A stretch of DNA of 28,173 nt, taken from assembly GCA_002366795.1 (NCBI GenBank), contig DFBX01000107.1, positions 1 to 28,173 of the forward strand, in the 5' to 3' direction. Both the position numbers and the translations under genes were made by a program. Positions within the stretch are counted from its first letter, which is position 1. Each line of letters starts with the position of its first letter. A model generated the notes under the pieces. That model was given only the letters and a program-made list of their open reading frames with translations. It was not told the DNA's origin and ran no database searches. The stretch comes from Rhodobacteraceae bacterium UBA3069. Its GTDB lineage: Bacteria; Pseudomonadota; Alphaproteobacteria; Rhodobacterales; Rhodobacteraceae. Below, piece by piece: positions 14,450 through 22,285 of this stretch.

Positions 14450-15139
14450 ATGCGCGCAGACGGTATCATTTTCGACAAGGACGGCACGCTGTTCGAATTT
14501 CGCGCCACGTGGGAGGCATGGGCGGCCCGTATGCTGGCCGATGCCGCGCAGGGCGATACCGCGCTGGAGGCGCGGCTGGCCGATGCGATCCGCTTTGACC
14601 GCAAGGTGCAGGCCTTTCATCCCGACAGCCCCTGTATCGCGGGCACCAACCGCGAGGTGGCAGAGCTGGTCTGCGCCGTTCTGGGCGAGGATGACATCGA
14701 GGGAATGGAGCTGCGCCTGATCATTTCCGCGCAAGACGTGCCCCTAGTCGAGGCCGTGCCGCTGGCCGCCTTTCTGGATGGGCTGGCCGCGCGTGGGCTG
14801 CGCCTTGGCGTCGTCACCAATGACAGCGAGGCGGGCGCGACCGGCCACCTGGGCCAGACCCGTATTCTGGAGCGGTTCGATTTCGTTGCCGGGTTCGACA
14901 GTGGCCATGGCGCGAAACCCGCGCCGGGGCCGCTTCTGGCCTTTGCCGCGCAACTGGGGCTGGACCCGGCACATGTGGTGATGGTTGGCGACAGCACGCA
15001 TGACCTGATCGCGGGGCGCCGCGCCGGGATGCAGACGGTGGGCGTGTTGACCGGTATCGCCGAGGCGCCCGAGCTGGAGCCCCATGCCGATGTTATCTTG
15101 CCCCATATCGGTCATATACCCGGTTTGCTGGCCCCCTGA
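14450..15139 (+). CDS. HAD-superfamily phosphatase (phosphoglycolate phosphatase-like)
   Basis: A 229-residue cytoplasmic hydrolase with all four HAD motifs: motif I FDKDGTL with nucleophile Asp9 and acid/base Asp11, motif II VTN near the middle (LRLGVVTNDSEA), the motif III Lys in HGAKPAPGP, and motif IV GDSTHD. The helical cap between motif I and motif II is of the type found in phosphoglycolate phosphatases and related enzymes. The exact substrate is uncertain. The ATG at 14450 is chosen because GGGCAGGGA lies directly upstream; an in-frame ATG at 14429 would add seven unconserved residues. Divergent from the MarR gene with a candidate operator between. Confidence 0.87.
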   Translation: MRADGIIFDKDGTLFEFRATWEAWAARMLADAAQGDTALEARLADAIRFDRKVQAFHPDSPCIAGTNREVAELVCAVLGEDDIEGMELRLIISAQDVPLVEAVPLAAFLDGLAARGLRLGVVTNDSEAGATGHLGQTRILERFDFVAGFDSGHGAKPAPGPLLAFAAQLGLDPAHVVMVGDSTHDLIAGRRAGMQTVGVLTGIAEAPELEPHADVILPHIGHIPGLLAP

Positions 15140-15159
15140 GCTGCGCCGTCGCACCCCAA

Positions 15160-15193
15160 ATTTCCTGACAATTGGAAATATTCGCCGGATATT
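15160..15193 (+). promoter_or_regulatory. Candidate promoter and dyad for the H-NOX-like/cyclase operon
   Basis: ATTTCC at 15160-15165 and GGAAAT at 15174-15179 form an 8-base-spaced inverted repeat. It covers a CTGACA (15165-15170) that stands 17 bases before GATATT (15188-15193), a plausible though imperfect -35/-10 pair. This is the only AT-rich patch in the gap before the operon. No match to a named regulator is claimed. Confidence 0.4.
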
Positions 15194-15244
15194 AAGAAAA
15201 AGCGCGCCACACTGTTCCCCGGAATATAGGCGAGAGGGGCGCCA

Positions 15245-15832
15245 ATGCATGGATTGATCAACCGGGCGATACAATGTTTCGTCCGGGACACATATAGCAA
15301 TGAGGTATGGCTCGATGTGACCCGTTTCGCGGGGCTGGACTTTACCGGATTCGAGGCGATGCTGACCTATGAAGCCGAGGTGACGGATCTCGTCATCGCG
15401 GCCATCGGCTCTATCCTGTCGAAATCGCGCGAGGAAGTGCTCGAGGATGTGGGTACCTATCTTGTCTCGCATCCCAATGTCGAAGCGTTGCGCAGGTTGC
15501 TGCGCTTTGGAGGGGTGGATTTTGTGGATTTCCTGCATTCGCTGGACGAATTGCCCGACCGCGCGCGGCTGGCGGTGGATGATCTGGACCTGCCGGGCAT
15601 GGCGCTGCGCGAACATTCGCACGAACGGTTCAGCCTGACCTGCATCGACGGGCCGCCGGGTTTCGGCCATGCGATGATGGGGATATTGCGCGCCATGGCG
15701 GATGATTATGGGGCGCTTGTCTATCTGGAACACAGCGGCGGCGGGGCCGGCCGCGAGGTGATCGAGATCACGCTGATCGAATCGGAATTCGCCGAGGGGC
15801 GCGAATTCGACCTTGGCGCACGGGCGGGCTAG
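15245..15832 (+). CDS. H-NOX-like protein lacking the heme-ligand residues
   Basis: A 195-residue protein with the H-NOX (heme NO/oxygen-binding) fold: it opens with MHGLINRAIQCFVRDTYSNE, then FEAMLTYEAEVTDLV, and carries the LRFGGVDFVDFLHSLDELP helix near residues 87-104. In sGC and bacterial H-NOX the equivalent helix ends in the proximal heme His (LDALH in sGC beta, MDEVH in the Thermoanaerobacter protein); here that position is Pro104. The heme-propionate YxSxR motif should fall near 130-136, but the sequence reads FSLTCIDGPPGFG. By eye it would not bind heme in the normal way. His98 and His76 are nearby but not at the ligand position. ATG 15245 has GAGGGG upstream. The cyclase gene starts three bases after the stop, so the two are almost certainly co-translated partners. 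Confidence 0.82.
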   Translation: MHGLINRAIQCFVRDTYSNEVWLDVTRFAGLDFTGFEAMLTYEAEVTDLVIAAIGSILSKSREEVLEDVGTYLVSHPNVEALRRLLRFGGVDFVDFLHSLDELPDRARLAVDDLDLPGMALREHSHERFSLTCIDGPPGFGHAMMGILRAMADDYGALVYLEHSGGGAGREVIEITLIESEFAEGREFDLGARAG

Positions 15833-15835
15833 GCC

Positions 15836-16858
15836 ATGGGACTTGAAATGCCATTGGATGATTTCATGGATGTGCTGTGCCCGATGCATGTGCGGCTGGA
15901 CAGCACGGGCAGGATCGTTCATGCGGGGCCGACGCTGCAAAAGCTGCGCGCGGACGAGCCGTTGGTAGGCCGCCGTTTCCTTGAGGTGATCGAACTGCTG
16001 CGCCCGCGCCGGGCCTCCTCAATGGGTGAATTGCTGACGATGAAGGGCGTGAAAATGCACTTCCAGATGCGGGGCACCCCGCGCACGGCCCTGAAGGGCG
16101 TGATGGTGCCGCAGGGCCGCGGCGCTATCATCAACCTGTCCTTCGGCATCGGCGTGATCGAGGCGGTCCGCGACTATGTCCTGACAAGCGCCGATTTCGC
16201 CGCCACCGACCTGACCGTCGAAATGCTGTACCTGGTCGAGGCGAAATCTGCCGCGATGGAGGCGTCGCGCAAGCTGAACCTGCGCCTGCAGGGGGCCAAG
16301 ATCGCCGCCGAGGAACAGGCGTTCACCGACACGCTGACCGGCCTGAAAAACCGCCGGGCCATGGATCATGTGCTGACACGGATGCTTGAGGCGGGGCAGG
16401 AGTTCGCCCTGATGCATCTGGATCTGGATTTCTTTAAGGCGGTCAACGACACGCTGGGCCACGCGGCCGGGGATCACGTTCTGCAAAGGGTTGCCCGCGT
16501 CATGGTCGAGGAAACCCGCGACGAGGACACCGTGGCCCGTGTCGGCGGCGACGAATTCGTGCTGATCTTTCACAAGCAGACCGATCGCAGCAAGCTGGAG
16601 GAGATCGCCCGCCGCATCATTTCAAGGCTGGAAAAGCCGATCCCCTTCGAAGGGCAGGTCTGCCGGATCTCGGCCAGTATTGGCACCTCGCTGTCGCTGG
16701 ACGACGAACGCCCCACGGCGGAATCGTTGGTGAATGATGCCGATGTCGCGCTTTACGCGTCAAAACGGGCAGGGCGGGCCTGCCATACCTTCTATACGCC
16801 GGATCTGCGCGATGCGCAGCAGGCTACAACCCCGCCGGAACGCGCCGCCGCATGTTGA
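15836..16858 (+). CDS. Diguanylate cyclase partner of the H-NOX-like protein
   Basis: A 340-residue cyclase with an N-terminal PAS-like/H-NOX-associated (HNOBA-type) domain at about residues 5-125 (CPMHVRLDSTGRIVHAGPT, GRRFLEVIELLRPRR). A predicted coiled linker follows at about 125-162 and then a GGDEF domain. The active site GGDEF is at 237-241, with an intact inhibitory site Arg228-x-x-Asp231 exactly five residues before it. FTDTLTGLKNRRAM marks the start of the catalytic fold. It should make cyclic di-GMP. In other bacteria such cyclases are controlled by their H-NOX neighbour in response to NO; here the partner lacks heme ligands, so the signal may differ. ATG 15836 is three bases past the previous stop; ATG 15848 is an alternative start. 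Confidence 0.92.
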   Translation: MGLEMPLDDFMDVLCPMHVRLDSTGRIVHAGPTLQKLRADEPLVGRRFLEVIELLRPRRASSMGELLTMKGVKMHFQMRGTPRTALKGVMVPQGRGAIINLSFGIGVIEAVRDYVLTSADFAATDLTVEMLYLVEAKSAAMEASRKLNLRLQGAKIAAEEQAFTDTLTGLKNRRAMDHVLTRMLEAGQEFALMHLDLDFFKAVNDTLGHAAGDHVLQRVARVMVEETRDEDTVARVGGDEFVLIFHKQTDRSKLEEIARRIISRLEKPIPFEGQVCRISASIGTSLSLDDERPTAESLVNDADVALYASKRAGRACHTFYTPDLRDAQQATTPPERAAAC

Positions 16859-16909
16859 CGCGCACCCCGATTTCGCGTCAGTTTGGTCGCAAAACAGGGG
16901 GAGTAAAAC

Positions 16910-18046
16910 ATGAGCAGTAAACAAGGCCCGCTGGCGGGGCTCGATGTGATCGAAATGGCAGGGCTTGGCCCGTGCCCCCTGGCCGGGCAAATGCTGGCCG
17001 ATATGGGCGCGACCGTTACCGTGATCGACCGCAAATCCGCACCCGCCGATCCCACGGATGTGAACCGGCGCGGCAAACGATCCGTTGCGCTGAACCTCAA
17101 ATCCCACGATGGGCTGGAGGCCGCCCGCCGCCTGCTGGACCGCGCCGACATCGTGATTGAAGGGTTCCGCCCCGGCGTGATGGAAAAACTTGGCCTTGGT
17201 CCGCAAGATTGCCTCGCGCGCAATCCCGGCCTGATCTTTGGCCGTATGACCGGATGGGGGCAGGACGGCCCGCTTGCCATGACCGCAGGGCATGACATCA
17301 ACTATCTGGCCCTGACCGGCGCGCTGGGGGCGATCGGCCACGCTGATTCGCCGCCGATCCCGCCCTTGAACCTTGCGGCGGATTACGGCGGTGGCACCAT
17401 GTTCCTGCTGTTCGGTGTGCTGTCGGCGCTGTACGAACGCAGCCGTTCGGGCACGGGGCAGGTGGTAGATACGGCCATGGTCGATGGCGTACCCGCGATG
17501 ATGGGCCTGATCCACCAATGGCTGGCGCGCGGTGCATGGCAGCAGGGGCGTGAAAGCAACCTGCTGGACGGCGGAGCGCCCTTCTACCGATGCTATGGCA
17601 CAAGCGACGGGCGCGCCCTTGCCGTCGGACCGCTGGAGCCGCAATTCTTTGCCGAACTGACCCGCATCGCCGGCCTGCCAGAGGCACATCGCGCCGATCA
17701 GAACGACCAGGCCACATGGGCCGAAAGGCGCGCCGACTATGCCCGCGTCTTCGCCAGCAAGACCCGCGATGAATGGATGGACCTGTTCGACGGATCCGAT
17801 GCCTGCGTCGCCCCTGTGTTGGACTGGGACGAGGTTGAAAACCACCCCCACATGGCCGCCCGCGGCACGTTCACCCGCGTGGGCAACGTGATGCAGGCCG
17901 CGCCCGCGCCGCGGTTCGACCGCACCCCGCCAGCTGTACCGCAAACCCCCGAAGCGCCCGGGGCGGACACCGACAAGGTGCTTGAAACCATGGGATATTC
18001 CGAAACTGAAATCACCGCGATGCGCGCGGCGGGAGCGCTGACCTGA
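16910..18046 (+). CDS. CoA-transferase family III protein, alpha-methylacyl-CoA racemase-like
   Basis: A 378-residue protein of the CaiB/BaiF family, closest in pattern to alpha-methylacyl-CoA racemase, which epimerises 2-methylacyl-CoA thioesters in branched-chain fatty acid breakdown. It starts with GPLAGLDVIEMAGLGPCPLAG and contains NRRGKRSVALNLKS and the segment GRMTGWGQDGPLAMTAGHDI. The catalytic bases of mycobacterial MCR (His126 and Asp156) correspond to His128 in AGHDINYLALTG and Asp158 in LAADYGGG. An LLDGGAPFYRCYGTSDG stretch follows, as in racemases. GGGGAG seven bases before ATG 16910 supports the start. It is 51 bases after the cyclase gene with no terminator visible, but no functional link is evident. 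Confidence 0.88.
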   Translation: MSSKQGPLAGLDVIEMAGLGPCPLAGQMLADMGATVTVIDRKSAPADPTDVNRRGKRSVALNLKSHDGLEAARRLLDRADIVIEGFRPGVMEKLGLGPQDCLARNPGLIFGRMTGWGQDGPLAMTAGHDINYLALTGALGAIGHADSPPIPPLNLAADYGGGTMFLLFGVLSALYERSRSGTGQVVDTAMVDGVPAMMGLIHQWLARGAWQQGRESNLLDGGAPFYRCYGTSDGRALAVGPLEPQFFAELTRIAGLPEAHRADQNDQATWAERRADYARVFASKTRDEWMDLFDGSDACVAPVLDWDEVENHPHMAARGTFTRVGNVMQAAPAPRFDRTPPAVPQTPEAPGADTDKVLETMGYSETEITAMRAAGALT

Positions 18047-18101
18047 CCCTGTTATTTGTTCGGAACATGCTCGAATCCGCCCGCGCCGCGAAGATCGTGG
18101 C

Positions 18102-18563
18102 CTACAGCGCGCGGTCCTTGACCGCCTGCATCGACACATGGGTCGAGGTCGAGCCAACATAGGGCAGGCCGGAAATCACCTCTCCCAGCACTTGGCGATA
18201 GGTGGAAATGTCCTGGGTGCGGATTTTCAGCAGATAGTCGAAAGCCCCCGCGATCATGTGGCATTGCTCGATCTCGGGCACATTCATCACCGCCGCATTG
18301 AACGCTTTCAACGCCTTTTCCGTGGTGTCGGTCAGGCGCACCTCGGCAAAGGTCACATGCTCCAGTCCCAGCTTGACGGGGTTCAGAACTGCGCGGAAGC
18401 CTTGGATGAATCCATTTTCCTGCAGTCGTTTCAGCCGCACCTGGCAGGGGCTTTTCGACAGGCCCACCCGACGCGCCAGATCGACCACGGCGATCCGCCC
18501 GTCCTGTGACAGAATTGAGAGAATCTTGCGGTCTATTTGGTCCAATTGGTCGCTTGTATCCAC
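18102..18563 (-). CDS. putR: Lrp/AsnC-family regulator, PutR type
   Basis: A 153-residue regulator of the Lrp/AsnC family. The N-terminal helix-turn-helix (DQIDRKILSILSQDGRIAVV, then LARRVGLSKSPCQVRLKRL) is followed by an effector-binding RAM domain (residues about 70-150). The divergent gene is putA, the arrangement of proline-activated PutR in alphaproteobacteria, so it is expected to activate putA when proline is present and to repress itself. A GTG at 18563 is the start: AAAGG lies upstream and the conserved LDQIDRKIL begins a few residues later. A perfect 15-base palindrome lies in its own promoter spacer. Confidence 0.9.
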   Translation of the reverse strand: MDTSDQLDQIDRKILSILSQDGRIAVVDLARRVGLSKSPCQVRLKRLQENGFIQGFRAVLNPVKLGLEHVTFAEVRLTDTTEKALKAFNAAVMNVPEIEQCHMIAGAFDYLLKIRTQDISTYRQVLGEVISGLPYVGSTSTHVSMQAVKDRAL

Positions 18564-18592
18564 TTGTGCCGACCTTTCGCCTGTTTTTTGTG

Positions 18593-18620
18593 CCTATATT
18601 CGGTTCATCGAACCGTAAAA
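18593..18620 (-). promoter_or_regulatory. Candidate putR promoter
   Basis: Reading leftward, TTTTAC (18620-18615) and TATAGG (18598-18593) are 16 bases apart and about 30 bases before the GTG start of putR. The palindrome at 18601-18615 occupies the spacer, which fits negative autoregulation. Confidence 0.4.
18601..18615. promoter_or_regulatory. Palindromic operator, likely PutR site
   Basis: CGGTTCATCGAACCG is a perfect palindrome (6-base arms, 3-base centre) in the 133-base gap between divergent putR and putA. Lrp-family dimers bind such 15-base sites. Assignment to PutR comes from position alone. Confidence 0.6.
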
Positions 18621-18638
18621 GTTCGTTCTAAGGGAATT

Positions 18639-18649
18639 CAGACCGTCTG
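18639..18649. promoter_or_regulatory. Second short palindrome upstream of putA
   Basis: CAGACCGTCTG is a perfect 11-base palindrome 38 bases from the 15-base one, on the putA side. It could be a second PutR contact, as Lrp proteins bind cooperatively at several sites. Support is positional only. Confidence 0.35.
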
Positions 18650-18696
18650 TCAGGTGTTAATCTGCCGCAGAGTCCACTTTGCCAAGGAGCTGCGGC

Positions 18697-21600
18697 ATGG
18701 CCGATCTTTCCGACCTCAGAAATGCAATCGTCGATGCCCATCACGCGGGCGAGGCGGCGGCGCTGGACGCGCTTGCGCCGCTGGCGCCCGCGCCCACCAC
18801 GCGGGCCCGCGCCTTTACCCGCGCCGAAGGTCTGGTGCGTGAAATCCGCCGGACCCGCCCCGGTTTGATGGAAGTGTTCCTTGCCGAATACGGCTTGTCC
18901 ACGCAGGAAGGCATCGCGCTGATGTGCCTGGCCGAGGCGCTTCTGCGCGTGCCCGACCGCGAAACCATCGATGAGCTGATCGAGGACAAGATCGCCCCTT
19001 CCGAATGGGGCACTCACCTGGGGCGGTCGTCGTCCAGCTTGGTCAATGCCTCGACTTGGGCGCTGATGTTGACCGGCCGCGTTCTGCGCGAGGATGAAAC
19101 CCCAGGCATCGCGCACACGCTACATAATGCGGTGAAACGTCTGGGCGAGCCGGTGATCCGCACCGCCGTCGCCCGCGCCATGAAGGAAATGGGCCACCAG
19201 TTCGTGCTGGGCCGCGACATTGCCGAGGCAGTGAAACGCGGTCGTGACCGCGCCAGGGAAGGTTACACATTTTCCTATGACATGCTGGGCGAGGCGGCAC
19301 TGACCGCCCGCGACGCGGCCAAGTATCACGCGGCCTATGCCGATGCGATCCGCCGCCTTGCGTCGCAGTGCAAATCTGCCGACATCCGCGAAAATCCCGG
19401 CATTTCGATCAAGCTTTCGGCCCTCCATCCGCGTTACGAGGTCGGGCAAAAGACCCGCGCCATGGCCGAACTGGTGCCCGCCACGCTGGAATTGGCGCTG
19501 ATGGCGAAACAGGCCGGCATGGGCCTGAACATCGACGCCGAGGAGGCCGACCGCCTGGACCTGTCGCTGGACGTGATCGAGGCCGTCTTGCGCGATCCGC
19601 GCCTGGCCGGGTGGGATGGTTTCGGCGTGGTGGTGCAGGCCTATGGCACCCGTGCCGCCAAGGCGCTGGACTGGCTGAACGCGCTGGCCACCGAACTGGA
19701 CCGCCGCATCATGGTGCGGCTGGTCAAGGGTGCCTATTGGGATAGCGAGGTGAAGCGCGCGCAGGTCGAGGGGCTGGAAAACTTCCCCGTTTTCACCGCC
19801 AAGCCGGCCACCGATGTCAGCTATCTGTGCTGCGCGTCGAAACTGCTGGGCATGACCGATCGCATCTACCCGCAATTCGCCACCCACAACGCCCATACCG
19901 TCGCCTGCATCCTGGAAATGGCCGAGGATACGAGCAGCTTCGAATTCCAGCGCCTGCACGGGATGGGCGAAAGCCTGCATGGGATCGTGCGCCGCGACGC
20001 GGGCACGCGCTGCCGGATCTATGCGCCGGTCGGGGCGCACCGCGACCTGTTGGCCTATCTGGTGCGGCGCCTGCTGGAAAATGGTGCGAACTCCAGCTTC
20101 GTGAACCAGATCGTGGACGAGGACGTGCCGCCCTCGGTCATCGCGACGGACCCGTTCAAGGCGGTGAAAGAGGCGCGCCGTTCCGATGCGCTGCGCGACC
20201 CCGCGGCGCTTTATGCGCCCGAGCGGCCCAATTCCAAGGGGTTCGACCTGCACGAGGCGCGCGATCTGGCGCGGATCGAGGCGGCCCGCGCCCCCTTTGC
20301 CGATGCCACCTGGCAGGCCGCGCCGTTGATGGCGGTCAAGGGGCAGGGGAGCGAGGTGCATCGCGTGATCAACCCTGCCAACTTGGCCGACGAGGTCGGG
20401 CAGGTGCAATTGGCCTCGGGCGCGGATGCGGCGGCGGCGATTGGCGCGGCGCAGCCGTGGGACGCATCGCCCGAAGCGCGGGCAGAGGCGTTGAACCGTG
20501 CCGCCGATCTATACGAGGAGCGGTTTGGCGAAATCTTTGCCCTGCTGCACCGCGAGGCGGGTAAAACCCCTGCCGATGCCATTGCCGAGCTGCGCGAAGC
20601 CGTTGATTTTTTTCGATATTATTCCGTCAAAGCCTTGAAGCAGACCGCCGCGCCGCGCGGGGTGATTGCCTGTATTTCGCCGTGGAACTTCCCCTTGGCG
20701 ATCTTTTCGGGGCAGATCGCGGCGGCCTTGGCAGCGGGCAATGCCGTGCTGGCCAAACCGGCCGAGGCAACCGGCCTGCTGGCCCATCTGGCCGCCGGAT
20801 TGATGCACGAGTCGGGCGTGCCGCGCACGGCCCTGCAACTGCTGCCGGGCCACGGGTCCGAAGTGGGCGCGGCCCTGTCCGCCGACCCGCGCATCGGCGG
20901 GGTTTGCTTTACAGGATCGACCGGGACTGCGCAGGGCATCAGCCGCGCGATGGCCGACAACGCCGCGCCCGACGCAGTGCTGATTGCTGAAACCGGCGGG
21001 CTGAACGCGATGATCGTGGACAGCACTGCGCTGCCGGAACAGGCGGTGCGCGACATCGTCGCCTCGGCGTTCCAGTCGGCGGGGCAGCGATGTTCGGCGC
21101 TGCGCATGCTGTATATTCAAGAAGATATCGCGGACAGCCTGATGGAAATGCTGCTGGGTGCGATGGCAGAGCTGCGCCTTGGCAACCCGTGGGACATGGC
21201 CACCGATATCGGCCCGCTGATCAACGCGCGCGCGCAGGCCGATTTCACCGCCTATATCGACGCGGCCCGCGCCGAAGGCCGCGTTGTCAAGGCGATGGAG
21301 GCACCCGAGGGCGGGCATTTCCTTGGTCCCGTGGTGATCCGCGTGCCCGGAATTGCCGCGCTGGAGCGCGAGATTTTCGGCCCCGTGCTGCATGTCGCAA
21401 CCTTCAAGGCCGAACAGATCGACGCGGTGGTGGGCGCGGTGAATGCCACCGGTTACGGGCTGACCTTTGGGCTGCACACCCGGATCGATAGCCGGGTGGA
21501 ACAGGTGGCTGAACGGCTGCATGTGGGCAACCTGTATGTGAACCGCAACCAGATCGGCGCGATCGTTGGCAGCCAACCCTTTGGCGGAGAGGGACTTTCT

Positions 21601-22188
21601 GGAACAGGTCCGAAGGCGGGCGGGCCCAGCTACCTGCCGCGTTTCTATGCGGTGGACAGCATCGTCCGGCCCAAACCCGATGGCGCGGCCGCGGATATGG
21701 CCGAGGTTCAGGCCCGGATCGACCGGCTGGCCGCGCGGGATCCGGCGCGCCTGTCCGTGACCGATCTGCCCGGCCCGACCGGCGAATCCAACCGTTTGGC
21801 GGAATACGGGCGCGGCGTGGTCTTGTGCCTTGGCCCGGGCTGGGAGGAAGCAAAGCAGCAGGCGCGGATCGCCGAGTTGAACGGCTGCCCCGCGCTGGCC
21901 GTTGCCCCCGGCGTGCCGCCCGAACTGGGTGTGGACGGGGCTTTGGACCGTGCGGCGCTACGCGATCTGCAAGGCATCTCGCTGGTCGCGTTGTGGTCGG
22001 ATGAGGCGGACAACCGTCAAGCGCGCCGCGCCCTTGCCGCGCGCGATGGCGCCATTATCGGGCTGGCTTGCGGTGACGATCTGGCCGCGCGCTGTCGTCT
22101 GGAGCGGCACATTTGCGTCGATACCACGGCGGCGGGGGGCAATGCCGCCCTGCTGGCCGCCGAGGCAGAGGCGATGGCGGCCGAATAG
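18697..22188 (+). CDS. putA: Bifunctional proline dehydrogenase / P5C dehydrogenase
   Basis: A 1163-residue flavo-enzyme that oxidises proline to glutamate in two steps. The proline dehydrogenase barrel spans about residues 160-470, with MGLNIDAEEADRLDLSLDVI, RLVKGAYWDSEVKRAQ and the C-terminal strand reading IYAPVGAHRDLLAYLVRRLL. The aldehyde dehydrogenase half begins near 540, with SPWNFPLAIF at 661-670, FTGSTGT at 738-744, catalytic Glu765 in AETGG and catalytic Cys799 in SAGQRCSALR. NRNQIGAIVGSQPFGGEGLS is the oligomer/NAD region. It lacks the N-terminal ribbon-helix-helix DNA-binding domain of E. coli PutA, so regulation falls to PutR. ATG 18697 follows AAGGAG; the frame is open six codons earlier. 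Electrons go to ubiquinone at the membrane. Confidence 0.96.
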   Translation: MADLSDLRNAIVDAHHAGEAAALDALAPLAPAPTTRARAFTRAEGLVREIRRTRPGLMEVFLAEYGLSTQEGIALMCLAEALLRVPDRETIDELIEDKIAPSEWGTHLGRSSSSLVNASTWALMLTGRVLREDETPGIAHTLHNAVKRLGEPVIRTAVARAMKEMGHQFVLGRDIAEAVKRGRDRAREGYTFSYDMLGEAALTARDAAKYHAAYADAIRRLASQCKSADIRENPGISIKLSALHPRYEVGQKTRAMAELVPATLELALMAKQAGMGLNIDAEEADRLDLSLDVIEAVLRDPRLAGWDGFGVVVQAYGTRAAKALDWLNALATELDRRIMVRLVKGAYWDSEVKRAQVEGLENFPVFTAKPATDVSYLCCASKLLGMTDRIYPQFATHNAHTVACILEMAEDTSSFEFQRLHGMGESLHGIVRRDAGTRCRIYAPVGAHRDLLAYLVRRLLENGANSSFVNQIVDEDVPPSVIATDPFKAVKEARRSDALRDPAALYAPERPNSKGFDLHEARDLARIEAARAPFADATWQAAPLMAVKGQGSEVHRVINPANLADEVGQVQLASGADAAAAIGAAQPWDASPEARAEALNRAADLYEERFGEIFALLHREAGKTPADAIAELREAVDFFRYYSVKALKQTAAPRGVIACISPWNFPLAIFSGQIAAALAAGNAVLAKPAEATGLLAHLAAGLMHESGVPRTALQLLPGHGSEVGAALSADPRIGGVCFTGSTGTAQGISRAMADNAAPDAVLIAETGGLNAMIVDSTALPEQAVRDIVASAFQSAGQRCSALRMLYIQEDIADSLMEMLLGAMAELRLGNPWDMATDIGPLINARAQADFTAYIDAARAEGRVVKAMEAPEGGHFLGPVVIRVPGIAALEREIFGPVLHVATFKAEQIDAVVGAVNATGYGLTFGLHTRIDSRVEQVAERLHVGNLYVNRNQIGAIVGSQPFGGEGLSGTGPKAGGPSYLPRFYAVDSIVRPKPDGAAADMAEVQARIDRLAARDPARLSVTDLPGPTGESNRLAEYGRGVVLCLGPGWEEAKQQARIAELNGCPALAVAPGVPPELGVDGALDRAALRDLQGISLVALWSDEADNRQARRALAARDGAIIGLACGDDLAARCRLERHICVDTTAAGGNAALLAAEAEAMAAE

Positions 22189-22217
22189 ATTGCCGTATTG
22201 ATCAAGGCACTGTGACT

Positions 22218-22245
22218 GCGCGCCGCCTTGAACTTGGGGGCGCGC
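22218..22245. promoter_or_regulatory. Dyad upstream of copA
   Basis: GCGCGCC at 22218-22224 and GGCGCGC at 22239-22245 are perfect 7-base arms around a 14-base centre containing TTGAAC. There is no T-run, so a terminator is unlikely. A metal-responsive MerR/CueR-type site is possible, but I cannot match the CueR consensus. Confidence 0.35.
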
Positions 22246-22285
22246 GGGCTTCATGTAAGGATGAGTTCCCCGATGGAGATCTGCG

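Noticed and set aside
18610..18624. GAAC-N7-GTTC near putA, resembling an SOS box
   Set aside because: The alphaproteobacterial LexA box is a direct repeat (GTTC-N7-GTTC). This one is inverted, and GAAC is already part of the PutR-like palindrome.
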